A program made the position numbers and the translations under genes. This document shows positions 1-8,128 of a stretch of DNA of 52,204 nucleotides, one piece after another. A model generated the notes under the pieces. The model saw only the letters and a program-made list of their open reading frames with translations. It made no database searches and had not been told where the DNA came from. The DNA is from Actinomycetes bacterium (GTDB taxonomy: Bacteria; Actinomycetota; Acidimicrobiia; Acidimicrobiales; Ilumatobacteraceae), in NCBI GenBank assembly GCA_025358125.1, contig JANYKS010000029.1, positions 1 through 52,204 of the forward strand, read 5' to 3'. Position 1 is the first letter of the stretch; each line of letters opens with the position of its first letter.

Positions 1-236
1 CATTTGCCCGCAGCTGGCACGATCGGTCGGACGGGTGCCGACAGAGAGGGTTGCGAACAGCCCGCTTTAATGACTCAGGGTGCATGCTCCACCGGGCAGC
101 AAGATCATTGGTGGTAAGTGTCAATCGTTCAGGCGCCAGCGTTGCCATTCATCGTCATCCTTCGTGTGGAGGGACCATAATTATCCCACGACCATGCGCG
201 TCTCGGCAAACGTTTGACAGCAATGTAACCACACCG
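1..236. other. No gene recognised; interior of integrated element
   Basis: Short open frames exist here on both strands, but none has a recognisable motif or a credible ribosome binding site. The stretch lies downstream of the integrase stop codon and is probably the interior of the integrated element, which would continue beyond the left edge of the window. Confidence 0.4.
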
Positions 237-1313
237 CTAGAGGAGTAGAGCGTCTAGGGAGTCCGCTGCATCCTGGTCCTGTTGCGGCACGAAATGCGCG
301 TAGCGGTCGAGCGTGGTTGAGGCTCTCGCATGTCCTAATCGCTTGCTGACAGTCGCCACCGGCACGCCATCGCCGAGCATCGACGTGGCAACGAAATGAC
401 GCAAGTCGTGCAGCCTGACGTCTGGCAGATTCTCTACCGTCCGCAGCCGATTGAAGGCAAGCGTGGCCCAATCTGGTCGTGCTGGCGTCAGTCCACAATC
501 CATACTGAATACCCACACCGGCGGTGGCAGCTCATGCGTGTTCGCGCGTGCTGCCTGTTCGTCTTTGTGTGCCTGCAGCTCGGCAACCAGGCCAGCACCA
601 ATGCCAATGACCCGATGACCACGACGGCCGGTCTTGATGTCCTTGACCACGAGTCCACTCGCTGGCGTGTGGACGATCGAGCGCCGAATGACGATGCGCG
701 CCGCATTGAGGTCGATGTCATCCCACTGGATCGCGAGCAGTTCGCCGCGCCGCGCCCCGGAGTTGCTGGCGAGCCGAAGAAACACCCCAAGTTGACCTCC
801 TGCAGCCTGGAGCAGTTTGCGCACCTTCTCAACTGAGGGTGGCTTAATCTCATGGGAAGGCAGCGCTGGTGGCTGAACGTCGCGCACTGGATTGGTGGTT
901 GCCCACTGGAACGGAATGGCGCGCTTGCGGAAGGCGCTGCCAAGCGTCTCGTGAACGCGGCGGATGCTGTAGACCGTCCACGCTTCATCGGCGAGCTGGC
1001 GATAGAGCGCGTAGAGCACGAGCGGAGTCACCTTGCCTACGGGACGAGACTTGAAGGCGTCTGGGAGCTTCGCGATGACGCGCTTGACGTCCGCGTGCGT
1101 AGTTGGGCTGTAGCCGTTGTCGTTCAGGTGCATGAGAAGTAGCTGCCCCACCGTGACGCCTATGGCATCGGGATCTGCGCCCATCTTGAGTTTCAGCGCC
1201 GCCTCAAGTGCTGCGGCCTCACCACGGGTCGCCACGGCCTTCGTGGCGGCTCTCTGGCCCTTGACTCTGACCACTCCGCGGAACCGGCCAGAGGGCAATT
1301 TCTCAATCGACAT
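237..1313 (-). CDS. Tyrosine-type site-specific integrase
   Basis: Phage-type tyrosine recombinase of 358 aa that would integrate or excise the element to its left. The N-terminal part (about 1-60) looks like a DNA arm-binding region, followed by a core-binding SAM-like domain (about 60-150) and a catalytic domain (about 160-345). The catalytic residues are all present: Arg188 (in GARRGELL), His302-x-x-Arg305 (HDLRH), His328 (LGHA) and Tyr338 (TLDRYAHF). The protein is full length for the family and ends about 20 residues after the tyrosine, so it is probably active. The ATG start at 1313 lies 88 bp from the 3' end of tRNA-Val(CAC), the presumed attachment site. A stem-loop lies in the gap and may affect integrase expression or tRNA termination. 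The precise integrase subfamily cannot be told from sequence alone. Confidence 0.93.
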   Translation of the reverse strand: MSIEKLPSGRFRGVVRVKGQRAATKAVATRGEAAALEAALKLKMGADPDAIGVTVGQLLLMHLNDNGYSPTTHADVKRVIAKLPDAFKSRPVGKVTPLVLYALYRQLADEAWTVYSIRRVHETLGSAFRKRAIPFQWATTNPVRDVQPPALPSHEIKPPSVEKVRKLLQAAGGQLGVFLRLASNSGARRGELLAIQWDDIDLNAARIVIRRSIVHTPASGLVVKDIKTGRRGHRVIGIGAGLVAELQAHKDEQAARANTHELPPPVWVFSMDCGLTPARPDWATLAFNRLRTVENLPDVRLHDLRHFVATSMLGDGVPVATVSKRLGHARASTTLDRYAHFVPQQDQDAADSLDALLL

Positions 1314-1354
1314 GTGGCCGATCGTCCCATACGTCCCAGGTAGCAGTCAAACGT

Positions 1355-1390
1355 CAGGTGCAGAGGGTGGTCAACGGCACCTCTGACCTG
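1355..1390 (-). terminator. Stem-loop after tRNA-Val
   Basis: Arms 1355-1369 and 1378-1390 pair in three runs (5+6+2 bp) with single-base bulges at 1360 and 1367 and an 8-nt loop at 1370-1377. It lies just 3' of the tRNA on its strand and upstream of the integrase, so it may terminate the tRNA transcript. There is only a short T run after it. An Int or accessory-factor binding function is equally possible. Confidence 0.4.
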
Positions 1391-1401
1391 GTGTTATTCC
1401 G

Positions 1402-1474
1402 TGGGCGATACCGGTCTCGAACCGATGACCTCCACGGTGTGAACGTGGCGCTCTACCAACTGAGCTAATCGCCC
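1402..1474 (-). tRNA. tRNA-Val (anticodon CAC)
   Basis: The minus strand reads as a complete 73-nt tRNA cloverleaf. The acceptor stem is GGGCGAT (1468-1474) paired with ATCGCCC (1403-1409), with discriminator A at 1402. The D-arm contains TAGCTCAGTTGGTAGAGC, and the T-arm contains GGTTCGAAACC. The anticodon stem CCACG/CGTGG encloses the loop TTCACAC, giving anticodon CAC, which reads GUG (valine). No CCA is encoded. The gene sits between the integrase and the J-domain gene, and its 3' end is the likely attachment site of the integrated element. Confidence 0.95.
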
Positions 1475-1538
1475 CGAAAAGGCGTCGCTATGGTAGCAGC
1501 GAGTGTGCATCGTCGCCTACCGCCGAACGCGCTTCGCG

Positions 1539-2138
1539 TCAGCCCGGCGACGACATCCGCACGCAGACCTGGCCCAATCCCTGCGCGTCGCGGTGAACCT
1601 CGGTTCCGTCAGGGCAGCCGGCGCCGAGGGGTTTCAGCGAGTCGATGATCCCGTCGTTGGCGCCGTTGCAGACGACCTCGGCGGCGTCCCCGTTGGTTGC
1701 GATGGTCACACACGAGCCGGGCTCCATGATGTTGTCGGGGTGCGGGGGCGGCGCCGGCTTGGTGAGCGCCGCGTTGACGACGACGAACGCGATCCCGAGC
1801 ACCGCGATGACCAGCATGAACCGCCAGGGGAACCGTGCCGGGGCGATCGTCGGCGGTTGTGACGGCGGGCCGGTCCGGTACGTGGCATGCGCGGCGGCGG
1901 ACACCGGAGCCGTCCCGTCGGTCGGGCTTGACAACCCGTGCAGGGCAACATCGTAGGCAGCTCGGCGGGTCGGATCGGAGAGCACGTGCCATGCTTGGTT
2001 GATCTGCGCCATCCGGGCAATGGACGCGTCGCCCTTGGCATCAGGGTGATACTGGCGCGCCAACTTTCGATATGCAGCGCGAATCTCGTCACGCGTGGCG
2101 GTGACGCGAACCCCGAGACGTTCGTAGTGATCGACGAT
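1539..2138 (-). CDS. Membrane-anchored J-domain (DnaJ-like) protein
   Basis: N-terminal J domain with the HPD motif (QYHPDAKGD), then a low-complexity linker, one transmembrane helix (about residues 108-123 of the long form) and a C-terminal extracytoplasmic domain with four cysteines that could form two disulfides. It may recruit or stimulate DnaK at the membrane; the role of the outer domain is unknown. The first conventional start is TTG at 2063, but that would cut off helix I of the J domain. The frame reads DHYERLGV back to codon ATC at 2136-2138, just after an in-frame stop at 2148-2150, and no ATG, GTG or TTG occurs between. A TAGCGT -10-like box ends 6 nt before this ATC. I therefore propose an AUC start on a leaderless mRNA (199 aa); a lost start codon or a sequence error is the alternative. 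Confidence 0.75.
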   Translation of the reverse strand: MVDHYERLGVRVTATRDEIRAAYRKLARQYHPDAKGDASIARMAQINQAWHVLSDPTRRAAYDVALHGLSSPTDGTAPVSAAAHATYRTGPPSQPPTIAPARFPWRFMLVIAVLGIAFVVVNAALTKPAPPPHPDNIMEPGSCVTIATNGDAAEVVCNGANDGIIDSLKPLGAGCPDGTEVHRDAQGLGQVCVRMSSPG

Positions 2139-2144
2139 AGGACA

Positions 2145-2150
2145 ACGCTA
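2145..2150 (-). promoter_or_regulatory. -10-like box TAGCGT for the J-domain gene
   Basis: TAGCGT on the minus strand, 6 nt before the proposed ATC start at 2138 and a few bases after the stop of the upstream dehydrogenase gene. The spacing equals that seen at murF and ddl in this window, so transcription would begin at the ATC codon. Confidence 0.45.
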
Positions 2151-2155
2151 CGCAG

Positions 2156-3079
2156 TCAGTAGCCGAGGTCGACATGCACGGGGCCGAGCAGCTCTTCGTC
2201 CTTCGCGAACAGCCGCACGTTCTGCGAGATCCGCGCCGCCAGCAGCGGTTCGGCCATCTCCGGGGTGTTGCCGGTGTGGGGAGTGATGATGCAGTTCGCG
2301 AGCGTCCACAGCGGATGGCCGTCGGGCAGCGGTTCGGGCGAAGTGACGTCGAGCCCCGCGCCGCCGATGACGTCGTTGCTCAGCGCCCACACCAGATCGT
2401 CGGTCACGATGTGCCCGCCGCGGGCCAGATTGACCAGCCACGCGTGAGGCTCCATCATCTCCAACTCACCGTGCGAGATCATGCCCTCGGTATCGGGCGT
2501 CAACGGCAACGCGAGGACCACGAGGTCCGCCCCCGGTAGGCAGTCGGCGTAGCGATCGGCCTCGACCACGACGTCGGCGCCTTCCATCTCCTGAACCCGG
2601 TTGCGGACAACCGTGACATGGCAGTCGAACGGCTTGAGCAGACGCAGCAAGGCCTCGGCGATGCCGCCTCCACCGAGGATCGTGACTCTCGCACCGAACA
2701 GGCTCTGGCCACGTGACTCGCTCCACGATTTCGCGCGCGCGTACGTGCCGAGGCCGCGCATGCCGGCGAGTGCCAGTGTCAGCGCGAGTTCGGCACACGG
2801 CTCGGCGTAGACGCCCTTGCCGCACGTCCACGACCGGTCCGGTTCGATGAGGTGAACGAAGTTCTCGATTCCGGCGAAAGGAAGCTGCACCCACCGGATC
2901 TGATCGGCATCGCCGAGAGCTTGCTCGAGCTCGTTCGCCGACGCGGCATCACTCCACACCAGTGCTTGTGCATCGCCCAGTTCGACGAGTTCGCCACCGC
3001 CGGCCCTGATCGCATCGGCCATCCATGAAGGAGAAGGAGACGGCCCGAGCGCGATCCGGGGCGCTTTGGTACTTGGCAT
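2156..3079 (-). CDS. D-2-hydroxyacid dehydrogenase (NAD-dependent)
   Basis: 307-aa member of the D-isomer-specific 2-hydroxyacid dehydrogenase family, which reduces 2-oxoacids or oxidises D-2-hydroxyacids in the cytoplasm. A split catalytic domain surrounds a Rossmann NAD(P) domain with a glycine run at 136-139 (ILGGGGIA). The catalytic triad is present: Arg220 (NLARGGH), Glu249 (TSPEP) and His268 (TPHTGN). The glycine motif deviates slightly from GxGxxG (the last position is Ala). It is somewhat shorter than phosphoglycerate dehydrogenase and has no ACT domain, so serA is unlikely. The substrate cannot be predicted. It is a stand-alone gene, 62 bp downstream of potC with a stem-loop between. 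A TAGCGT hexamer lies 9 nt before the ATG. Confidence 0.9.
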   Translation of the reverse strand: MPSTKAPRIALGPSPSPSWMADAIRAGGGELVELGDAQALVWSDAASANELEQALGDADQIRWVQLPFAGIENFVHLIEPDRSWTCGKGVYAEPCAELALTLALAGMRGLGTYARAKSWSESRGQSLFGARVTILGGGGIAEALLRLLKPFDCHVTVVRNRVQEMEGADVVVEADRYADCLPGADLVVLALPLTPDTEGMISHGELEMMEPHAWLVNLARGGHIVTDDLVWALSNDVIGGAGLDVTSPEPLPDGHPLWTLANCIITPHTGNTPEMAEPLLAARISQNVRLFAKDEELLGPVHVDLGY

Positions 3080-3108
3080 GCACCCCGAACGCTAGCCGCT
3101 TGCCTGAA

Positions 3109-3143
3109 GATGCGTTGCAACGGTCCGGCCGTGCAAACGCATC
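3109..3143 (-). terminator. Stem-loop at the end of the pot operon
   Basis: Inverted repeat with outer arms GATGCGTT (3109-3116) and AACGCATC (3136-3143), inner 3-bp stems broken by single bulges, and loop TCCGG. It overlaps the potC stop codon and precedes the dehydrogenase start. There is no clear U tract. It is a likely transcription terminator or mRNA 3' stabiliser. Confidence 0.55.
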
Positions 3144-4038
3144 AGTTTCCCGTGAAGGTGGCCGCGATCTCGGTGCCCGACTGGCCGCCGCGGCGGAGTA
3201 CGACCGCGACGATCATCACCGAGACCAGTGTGAGCCCGATCACGACCGTGGACATGGATGCCACCTCCGGTCGGATGACGCCACCGGAGAGACCAAACAC
3301 ATAGTTTGGAAACGTGGTTTTGCCGGCCGGGCTGACGAAGCTCGTGGCCACGACATTGTCGAGGCTGAGCGTGAATGCGAGCAGCCCGCCGGACAGCACG
3401 GCAGGCATCACGAGCGGAAGGGTGATCTGGAAGAACGCACGCGTCGGCGGCGCGAACAGATCGGCAGCGGCTTCCTCCAACCGCGCGTCGAGACCCGCCA
3501 AGCGAGCACGCACGATGAGCGTGACGACTGCCGAACTGAACACGGTGTGGACGAGCACGATCGGGGTGAGGCCCACGCGGAATGGACCCCCGAGTCTCAC
3601 GAACCAGCTCAGCTGACCGGCGCCGTCGACGATCTCGGGAGTGACCAGGATCAACAGCACGAGTCCGACGAAACCGACCGTCCACTTCCCGGGCTTGCGG
3701 GCAAGCGCAATGCCGGCGAGCGTGCCCAGCACGAGGGCAATCGCGGTACTGATGACAGCAACCTCCAGCGAGGTGACGACGGAGTCCACCAGCGTCTGGT
3801 TGTCGAACATCTTGCCCCACCATTTGGTGGAGAACTTGGTCCACTTGAAGATCGTCTTGAAGTCGTTGAACGACATCGCCACAAGGAAGAAGATCGGCGT
3901 GAACAAGAACAGGATCACGAGCGCCGACCAGCCCGGCAGCAACGCTCTGGCGGCAACACCTCGGGCTCTGCCGAACGCCGACGGCGGATGAGGGGGCTCG
4001 ATCGCCGGCCGCGACTCCGTCGGGACATCAGTGGTCAT
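3142..4038 (-). CDS. potC: ABC transporter permease, spermidine/putrescine type (PotC-like)
   Basis: 298-aa inner-membrane permease of the BPD_transp_1 family, with about six membrane helices. The EAA loop that docks on the ATPase is visible near EEAAADLFAPPTRAFFQITL. Start ATG 4036-4038 overlaps the potB stop (ATGA). Although the frame stays open far upstream, the upstream part has no transporter features and is the antisense/alternate frame of potB. It is the last gene of potA-potD-potB-potC and would pair with PotB to form the translocation channel. Substrate assignment to polyamines comes from family resemblance and the neighbouring aminotransferase, so related amines or osmolytes remain possible. 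A stem-loop follows the gene. Confidence 0.9.
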   Translation of the reverse strand: MTTDVPTESRPAIEPPHPPSAFGRARGVAARALLPGWSALVILFLFTPIFFLVAMSFNDFKTIFKWTKFSTKWWGKMFDNQTLVDSVVTSLEVAVISTAIALVLGTLAGIALARKPGKWTVGFVGLVLLILVTPEIVDGAGQLSWFVRLGGPFRVGLTPIVLVHTVFSSAVVTLIVRARLAGLDARLEEAAADLFAPPTRAFFQITLPLVMPAVLSGGLLAFTLSLDNVVATSFVSPAGKTTFPNYVFGLSGGVIRPEVASMSTVVIGLTLVSVMIVAVVLRRGGQSGTEIAATFTGN

Positions 4039-4991
4039 CGCTCGATCACCGTCACTCTCCGATTCGCGGCCAACAGTTTGCGCAAGAACCAGAAGAACGC
4101 GGAGAACACACCGAGAACGAACAGGATCGAGATGATCAGCGACACTGCGATCGCTGAACCCGACGCAGCGTCTTGAGCCCTGAAGTACTGGTCGGCAACG
4201 GCTGCGCCGACCATGTTGCCCTTCGTCCCACCGAGGAGCGCGGCGGTCACGTAGTCGCCAGAGAGCGGCACGAACACCAGGACCAATCCGGCGACGATGC
4301 CCGGCATCGCGAGCGGCAGCGTGACCCGCAAGAACGTGTTGACCCGGTCGGCCCCGAGGTCCTTGGAAGCCTCGCGCAGGTGCAGCTCGACCCGGTCGAA
4401 TGCGACCCACAGCGGGAAGATCATCAGCGGAAGATAGTTGTAGACGATGGCCAGTTGGACGGCCGTGCGGGTATCCAGAATCTGGATCGGCCCGGTGCGC
4501 AAGGCTTGACCGAACGTGAACCAGTGCGTGTCCTGCAAGAAGTTGGAGACGAAGCCCTTCGGTTGGAGCACGATCTTCCACGCGAGAGTACGCAACAAGT
4601 AGTTCGTGAAGAACGGCACCATCAACAGCGCGAGCACGATGGTCTTTGCCTTCGGACCGACCTTGAAGGCCAAGTAGTACGCAACGGGCAGGCTGATCAG
4701 CAGGCACAGCGCGGTGCCGAGGATCGACGTCCTCATGGTCTGCTTCAGCACCGTCGTGAACGACCCGTTGACCACGTCGCGGTACCGGTCCAGTCCGGGC
4801 GAACTCAGATCGACCTTGCCGGGAACGCCCGCAATCTTGCTACCGAAGCTGTTGACGACGACGAGAGCCACTGGCACCACGAACAGGAACAGATACCACG
4901 CGAACGACGGGATCGCGAGCAGGAACCGAGGAGCACGCAGCCTGAACCTCGACCGGGGAGGCCCGGACTGCGCGCCGATGGCTGCCGTCAT
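4035..4991 (-). CDS. potB: ABC transporter permease, spermidine/putrescine type (PotB-like)
   Basis: 318-aa integral membrane permease with six predicted helices. The first spans about residues 25-50, and a large periplasmic loop follows it, as in PotB. The EAA motif is EASKDLGADRVNTFLRVTLP. It starts 2 nt after the binding-protein gene and its stop overlaps the potC ATG by 4 nt, so the three genes are almost certainly co-translated. It forms the heterodimeric channel with PotC, energised by PotA. The family also includes putrescine-only (PotH) systems, and sequence alone does not separate these. Confidence 0.9.
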   Translation of the reverse strand: MTAAIGAQSGPPRSRFRLRAPRFLLAIPSFAWYLFLFVVPVALVVVNSFGSKIAGVPGKVDLSSPGLDRYRDVVNGSFTTVLKQTMRTSILGTALCLLISLPVAYYLAFKVGPKAKTIVLALLMVPFFTNYLLRTLAWKIVLQPKGFVSNFLQDTHWFTFGQALRTGPIQILDTRTAVQLAIVYNYLPLMIFPLWVAFDRVELHLREASKDLGADRVNTFLRVTLPLAMPGIVAGLVLVFVPLSGDYVTAALLGGTKGNMVGAAVADQYFRAQDAASGSAIAVSLIISILFVLGVFSAFFWFLRKLLAANRRVTVIER

Positions 4992-4993
4992 CG

Positions 4994-6229
4994 TCAGCCG
5001 CCGCCGGCCTTGGCCTTCACGTTGCTGTAGATCTTCACCTTACGATCTTGGGCGGTGTTGATCTGCTGGGATTTCATCGTCTTCACCTGAGCATCGGCGA
5101 AGAAGATCATGTCCTTGAACGCCACGTCCTTGGCGAGCTGTTCGACACCTTTGAGGCCGGTGTTGTAACCGTGGAACTCGAGATCTCTGACGCTGTTCGC
5201 CGGATCGAGGATGAAGTTGATGAAGTCGTGGGCGGCATCGACGTTCTTGGCTTCCTTGAGGATGCACCAGTTGTCCATCCACAGCTCGGTCTGGGGTGCG
5301 CCGAGTCCCCACTTGTATTGGCTGAGCTTGTCGCCGGCGGCTTGAACGGCGTTGAGGCCCTGGCGGGCATCGCCGTTCCAAACCTGAGAGAGCGCGTAGT
5401 TGCCCTGGGTGAGGTTGACCCCAGGATACGAGTCGAACGCCTTGAGGTGGGACGCGAACTCTCCGACCATGAACTTCTCGCACGCATCGAGGTCGGCGGC
5501 CTTCTCGGTGTTCCAATCGATGCCGTTGGCCCAGAAGTAGATGCCGCACAGGTTCGGTGGGGTGTCGAGCACGCTCGTCTTTCCGCTCGCCTCGCCCTGA
5601 GCCGCCTTGATGAAGTCGGCCCAGGTCTTGATCTCGGTCTTGACGATCGACGTGTCGTAGATCCAACCAGTCGTGCCCCAGTTCTTGCAGACGCTGTACT
5701 TGTTGTTGGGATCCCACGACTGGTTGGCGTAGGGCGCGTCGAGATTGGAGAAATTCGGGATCTTGCTCTTGTCGAGTTCGAGCAGCAGCTTGGCGGACGC
5801 CAACTGGGGGATGTACGGACCCGTCGGGACGACCATGTCGAAACCACTCGACCCGCCACCTTGAACCAGCTTCTGTATCGCTTCCTCATTCGAGTTGAAG
5901 ATCGTCAGGTTGATGTTGCCCCACTTCTTGAGCAGGTCCAGATCGTCGTATTCGGCCCACGTGAACATGTTGATGTTCTTGGCGAAGTTGCCACCGGCCG
6001 AGGCCGTACCGGGTGTGGCGCCGGTGACAGCGGTCGTTCCCGAAGTGCCAGCGGCGGGTGTCGTGGCGGGCGTTGCCTTCGAACCGGAACTTCCGCACGC
6101 CGCGAGCGTGGCGGCTGCGGCGGTTCCGCCGGTGAGGGCTAGGAACCTGCGGCGGCTGATCGCCTGGGCCAGCCGCTGGGCGGCCGCCTGCGACATCAAG
6201 ACTCGGGGTGCGTCATCACGATGGGTCAT
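4994..6229 (-). CDS. potD: Polyamine ABC transporter substrate-binding lipoprotein (PotD-like)
   Basis: 411-aa solute-binding protein of the PotD/PotF family. The N-terminus has a twin-arginine signal (SRRRFLALTGG, residues 25-35) ending in a lipobox LAAC with Cys45. It should therefore be folded before Tat export and tethered to the outer face of the membrane. A Thr/Ala/Gly-rich linker (about 50-80) precedes the binding domain, which starts at FTWAEYDDLDLLKKW, typical of PotD. A strong Shine-Dalgarno AAGGAG (6239-6244) sits 9 nt before the ATG, unlike most genes here, which suggests high expression relative to its operon partners. It lies 61 bp after potA and 2 nt before potB. The polyamine ligand is inferred from the family. 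Confidence 0.9.
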   Translation of the reverse strand: MTHRDDAPRVLMSQAAAQRLAQAISRRRFLALTGGTAAAATLAACGSSGSKATPATTPAAGTSGTTAVTGATPGTASAGGNFAKNINMFTWAEYDDLDLLKKWGNINLTIFNSNEEAIQKLVQGGGSSGFDMVVPTGPYIPQLASAKLLLELDKSKIPNFSNLDAPYANQSWDPNNKYSVCKNWGTTGWIYDTSIVKTEIKTWADFIKAAQGEASGKTSVLDTPPNLCGIYFWANGIDWNTEKAADLDACEKFMVGEFASHLKAFDSYPGVNLTQGNYALSQVWNGDARQGLNAVQAAGDKLSQYKWGLGAPQTELWMDNWCILKEAKNVDAAHDFINFILDPANSVRDLEFHGYNTGLKGVEQLAKDVAFKDMIFFADAQVKTMKSQQINTAQDRKVKIYSNVKAKAGGG

Positions 6230-6290
6230 TGCGGGGATCTCCTTGTTGCACGATGGGAATCGCGGTTGTCGAATGGATCGAGGATTCGGA

Positions 6291-7412
6291 TCACGAGGTC
6301 ACAGCGTCCTCTGCCGGGTCGTGGATGACAAGATCGGCTTGGTCGGCGGAGAATTGATACACCTCTGAGGCATCCCAATGGCACCATACCGAATCTCCCG
6401 GAGCAAGCCGCAGCGCGCCTTGGCGAGGCAGCAGCGAGATCACGTCGCGCTCGGCCGTGCGGATCACGTATTGCAAGACGTCGCCGTAGTGGGAAACGCC
6501 CGCAACGGTTCCTGAGATCATGTTGGTCGTACTGCCCGGGTCTGCCGCACTCAGATGGATGCATTCGGGCCGGATCGCGGCGAGCGCCGCGTCGCCCTTG
6601 GCGACCCGCTCCTCGGGGCTGGACGACACGAAAATCGTGCCGTCGCTGGCCTGAACCCCTGTGCCGGTGGAGATTCCACGCCAGAAGTTGTTGCGACCGA
6701 TGAACCCGGCGACGAATGCAGACGCAGGACGCTCGTACACGCTCTCGGGATTGGCGAGTTGCTCGATATGGCCGTCGAGCATGATCGCGATGCGGTCGCT
6801 CATGCCCATCGCTTCCTCCTGGTCGTGCGTGACGAACACGAACGTGATGCCGAGTTGGTTCTGGAGCAGCTTCAGTTCGATCTGCATTTCTTCACGGAGT
6901 TTGCGGTCGAGCGCGCCAAGCGGCTCGTCGAGCAAAAGCACGCTCGGTCGATTGACCAATGCCCTCGCAACGGCAACACGCTGTTGCTGACCGCCTGACA
7001 TCTGGCGTGGCTTGCGGCTCGCCAGCTTGGTCATCTTGACCATGTCGAGCGCCTCGGCGACCCGACCGGAAATCTCGCTGCGCGGCACCCGCTTCTGACG
7101 CAAACCGTATGCGACGTTCTCGGCGACCGTCATGTGCGGGAAGAGCGCGTATTGCTGGAAGACCGTGTTGACATCGCGCTTGTATGGCGGCATGCCCTGC
7201 ACGTAGTCGCCGCTGATGCGGATGAACCCCTCGTCGGGCTGATCGAAACCGGCAAGCATCCGCAATGTCGTCGTCTTGCCGCAGCCACTTGGGCCGAGAA
7301 GGGACAGAAATTCGCCCGGCGTGATCTCGAGGCTCAGTTTGTCTACGGCGACCATCGAGCCGAAACGCTTGGTGACATCGACGATTTCGACGCTGCCCCG
7401 TTGTCCACTCAT
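6291..7412 (-). CDS. potA: Polyamine ABC transporter ATP-binding protein (PotA-like)
   Basis: 373-aa ABC ATPase. Walker A is GPSGCGKTT (residues 40-48), the signature is MSGGQQQR, Walker B is LLLDEPLGALD, the switch histidine is in VFVTHDQEEAMG, and a C-terminal TOBE-type domain spans about 240-373, as in PotA. The start is ATG 7412 (MSGQRGSVEI). The frame is open further upstream, but that part has no family similarity, and a GTGGAG ribosome-binding-like element precedes this ATG. It is the first gene of the pot operon, divergent from an Lrp-type regulator. Gene order ATPase, binding protein, permeases is common for polyamine importers in actinobacteria. Confidence 0.93.
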   Translation of the reverse strand: MSGQRGSVEIVDVTKRFGSMVAVDKLSLEITPGEFLSLLGPSGCGKTTTLRMLAGFDQPDEGFIRISGDYVQGMPPYKRDVNTVFQQYALFPHMTVAENVAYGLRQKRVPRSEISGRVAEALDMVKMTKLASRKPRQMSGGQQQRVAVARALVNRPSVLLLDEPLGALDRKLREEMQIELKLLQNQLGITFVFVTHDQEEAMGMSDRIAIMLDGHIEQLANPESVYERPASAFVAGFIGRNNFWRGISTGTGVQASDGTIFVSSSPEERVAKGDAALAAIRPECIHLSAADPGSTTNMISGTVAGVSHYGDVLQYVIRTAERDVISLLPRQGALRLAPGDSVWCHWDASEVYQFSADQADLVIHDPAEDAVTS

Positions 7413-7550
7413 GCTTTGGCGGCTCCACGTATGCTCGTCGACGGAGAAGTTGGCTGTCGACCCTGGTCTGACCGATTCCAGTGGATGGATGCAGTGTGCG
7501 CTGCGCGTCGATTCTCTCGGTTGCCTGCGATCAGCCGGTCGGACCGTACA

Positions 7551-7589
7551 TTCATCGTCGGGAATCGTGCCACAGAGTTCATCGTCGGG
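7551..7589. repeat. Two exact 12-bp direct repeats in the potA/lrp intergenic region
   Basis: TTCATCGTCGGG occurs at 7551-7562 and again at 7578-7589, 27 bp apart, inside the 257-bp divergent promoter region. It is a candidate operator for the adjacent Lrp/AsnC protein or another regulator of amine uptake. No binding data are available. Confidence 0.5.
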
Positions 7590-7669
7590 CAAGGATCTCG
7601 TTGTCTGCTCGCGAACAAACGACGGAATCATTTGCCGAATGCCGCTGACACGGGCAGTATCCGTGGTGT

Positions 7670-8128
7670 ATGGATCGCAAAGGTACTCACGTCGACGAGA
7701 CAGATCGGGCCATCATCGAGCAATTGCAGACCGACGGCCGGATCCCGTACACCAAACTGGGCGCCGCGATCGGCCTCTCGGAGGCGGCCGCCCGACAGCG
7801 CGTGCAACGGCTGATGGACGGCGGCGTGATCCAGATCGTGGCGGTCACCAACCCACTTCTGCTCGGATATCGAAGGATGGCGATGATCGGGGTTCGTACC
7901 CAGGGCCCGACAGAAGGCATCGCCGCCGCGCTCGAAGCCTTCCCCGACATCGAGTACCTCGTGGTCACCGCCGGCTCGTTCGACATGATGTGCGAGGTGG
8001 TGGTCCCCGACGACACGACCCTGCTCAACCTGACCAACCGGATCCGGGCGGTGACCGGCGTGACCAATACCGAGACGTTCATCTACCTTTCGCTCGTCAA
8101 GCAGACATACGAATGGGGAGCGCATTGA
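7670..8128 (+). CDS. Lrp/AsnC family transcriptional regulator
   Basis: 152-aa feast/famine regulator. An N-terminal winged helix-turn-helix (about 10-60, with YTKLGAAIGLSEAAARQRV) is followed by a RAM ligand-binding domain (about 70-145). It is divergent from the polyamine transporter operon and overlaps the start of a class III aminotransferase by 16 nt, so it probably senses an amine or amino-acid product and controls both units. The 12-bp direct repeats in the shared intergenic region are a plausible target. It differs from the second Lrp protein of the window (10248-10706), which belongs with alanine dehydrogenase. Confidence 0.9.
   Translation: MDRKGTHVDETDRAIIEQLQTDGRIPYTKLGAAIGLSEAAARQRVQRLMDGGVIQIVAVTNPLLLGYRRMAMIGVRTQGPTEGIAAALEAFPDIEYLVVTAGSFDMMCEVVVPDDTTLLNLTNRIRAVTGVTNTETFIYLSLVKQTYEWGAH

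Larger units (their letters stand above)
1..1402. mobile_element. End of an integrative element inserted at tRNA-Val
   Basis: A tyrosine recombinase gene lies 88 bp from the 3' end of a tRNA gene, both on the minus strand, with the integrase start facing the tRNA. This is the usual arrangement of genomic islands or integrative elements that use a tRNA 3' end as attachment site. Only one boundary is in the window. The partner direct repeat, a copy of the tRNA 3' segment, would be expected to the left of base 1. Cargo genes are not visible, so the element type (phage, ICE, island) is unknown. Confidence 0.55.

Noticed and set aside
1527..1539. Small hairpin (ACGCG/CGCGT) as terminator of the J-domain gene
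   Set aside because: The stem is only 5 bp with a 3-nt loop and overlaps the stop codon, with no T tract.
7276..8112. Extension of the aminotransferase frame far upstream through the lrp gene
   Set aside because: The reading frame is open but the protein there is Arg/Pro-rich with no similarity; the lrp frame over the same bases is a complete Lrp protein.
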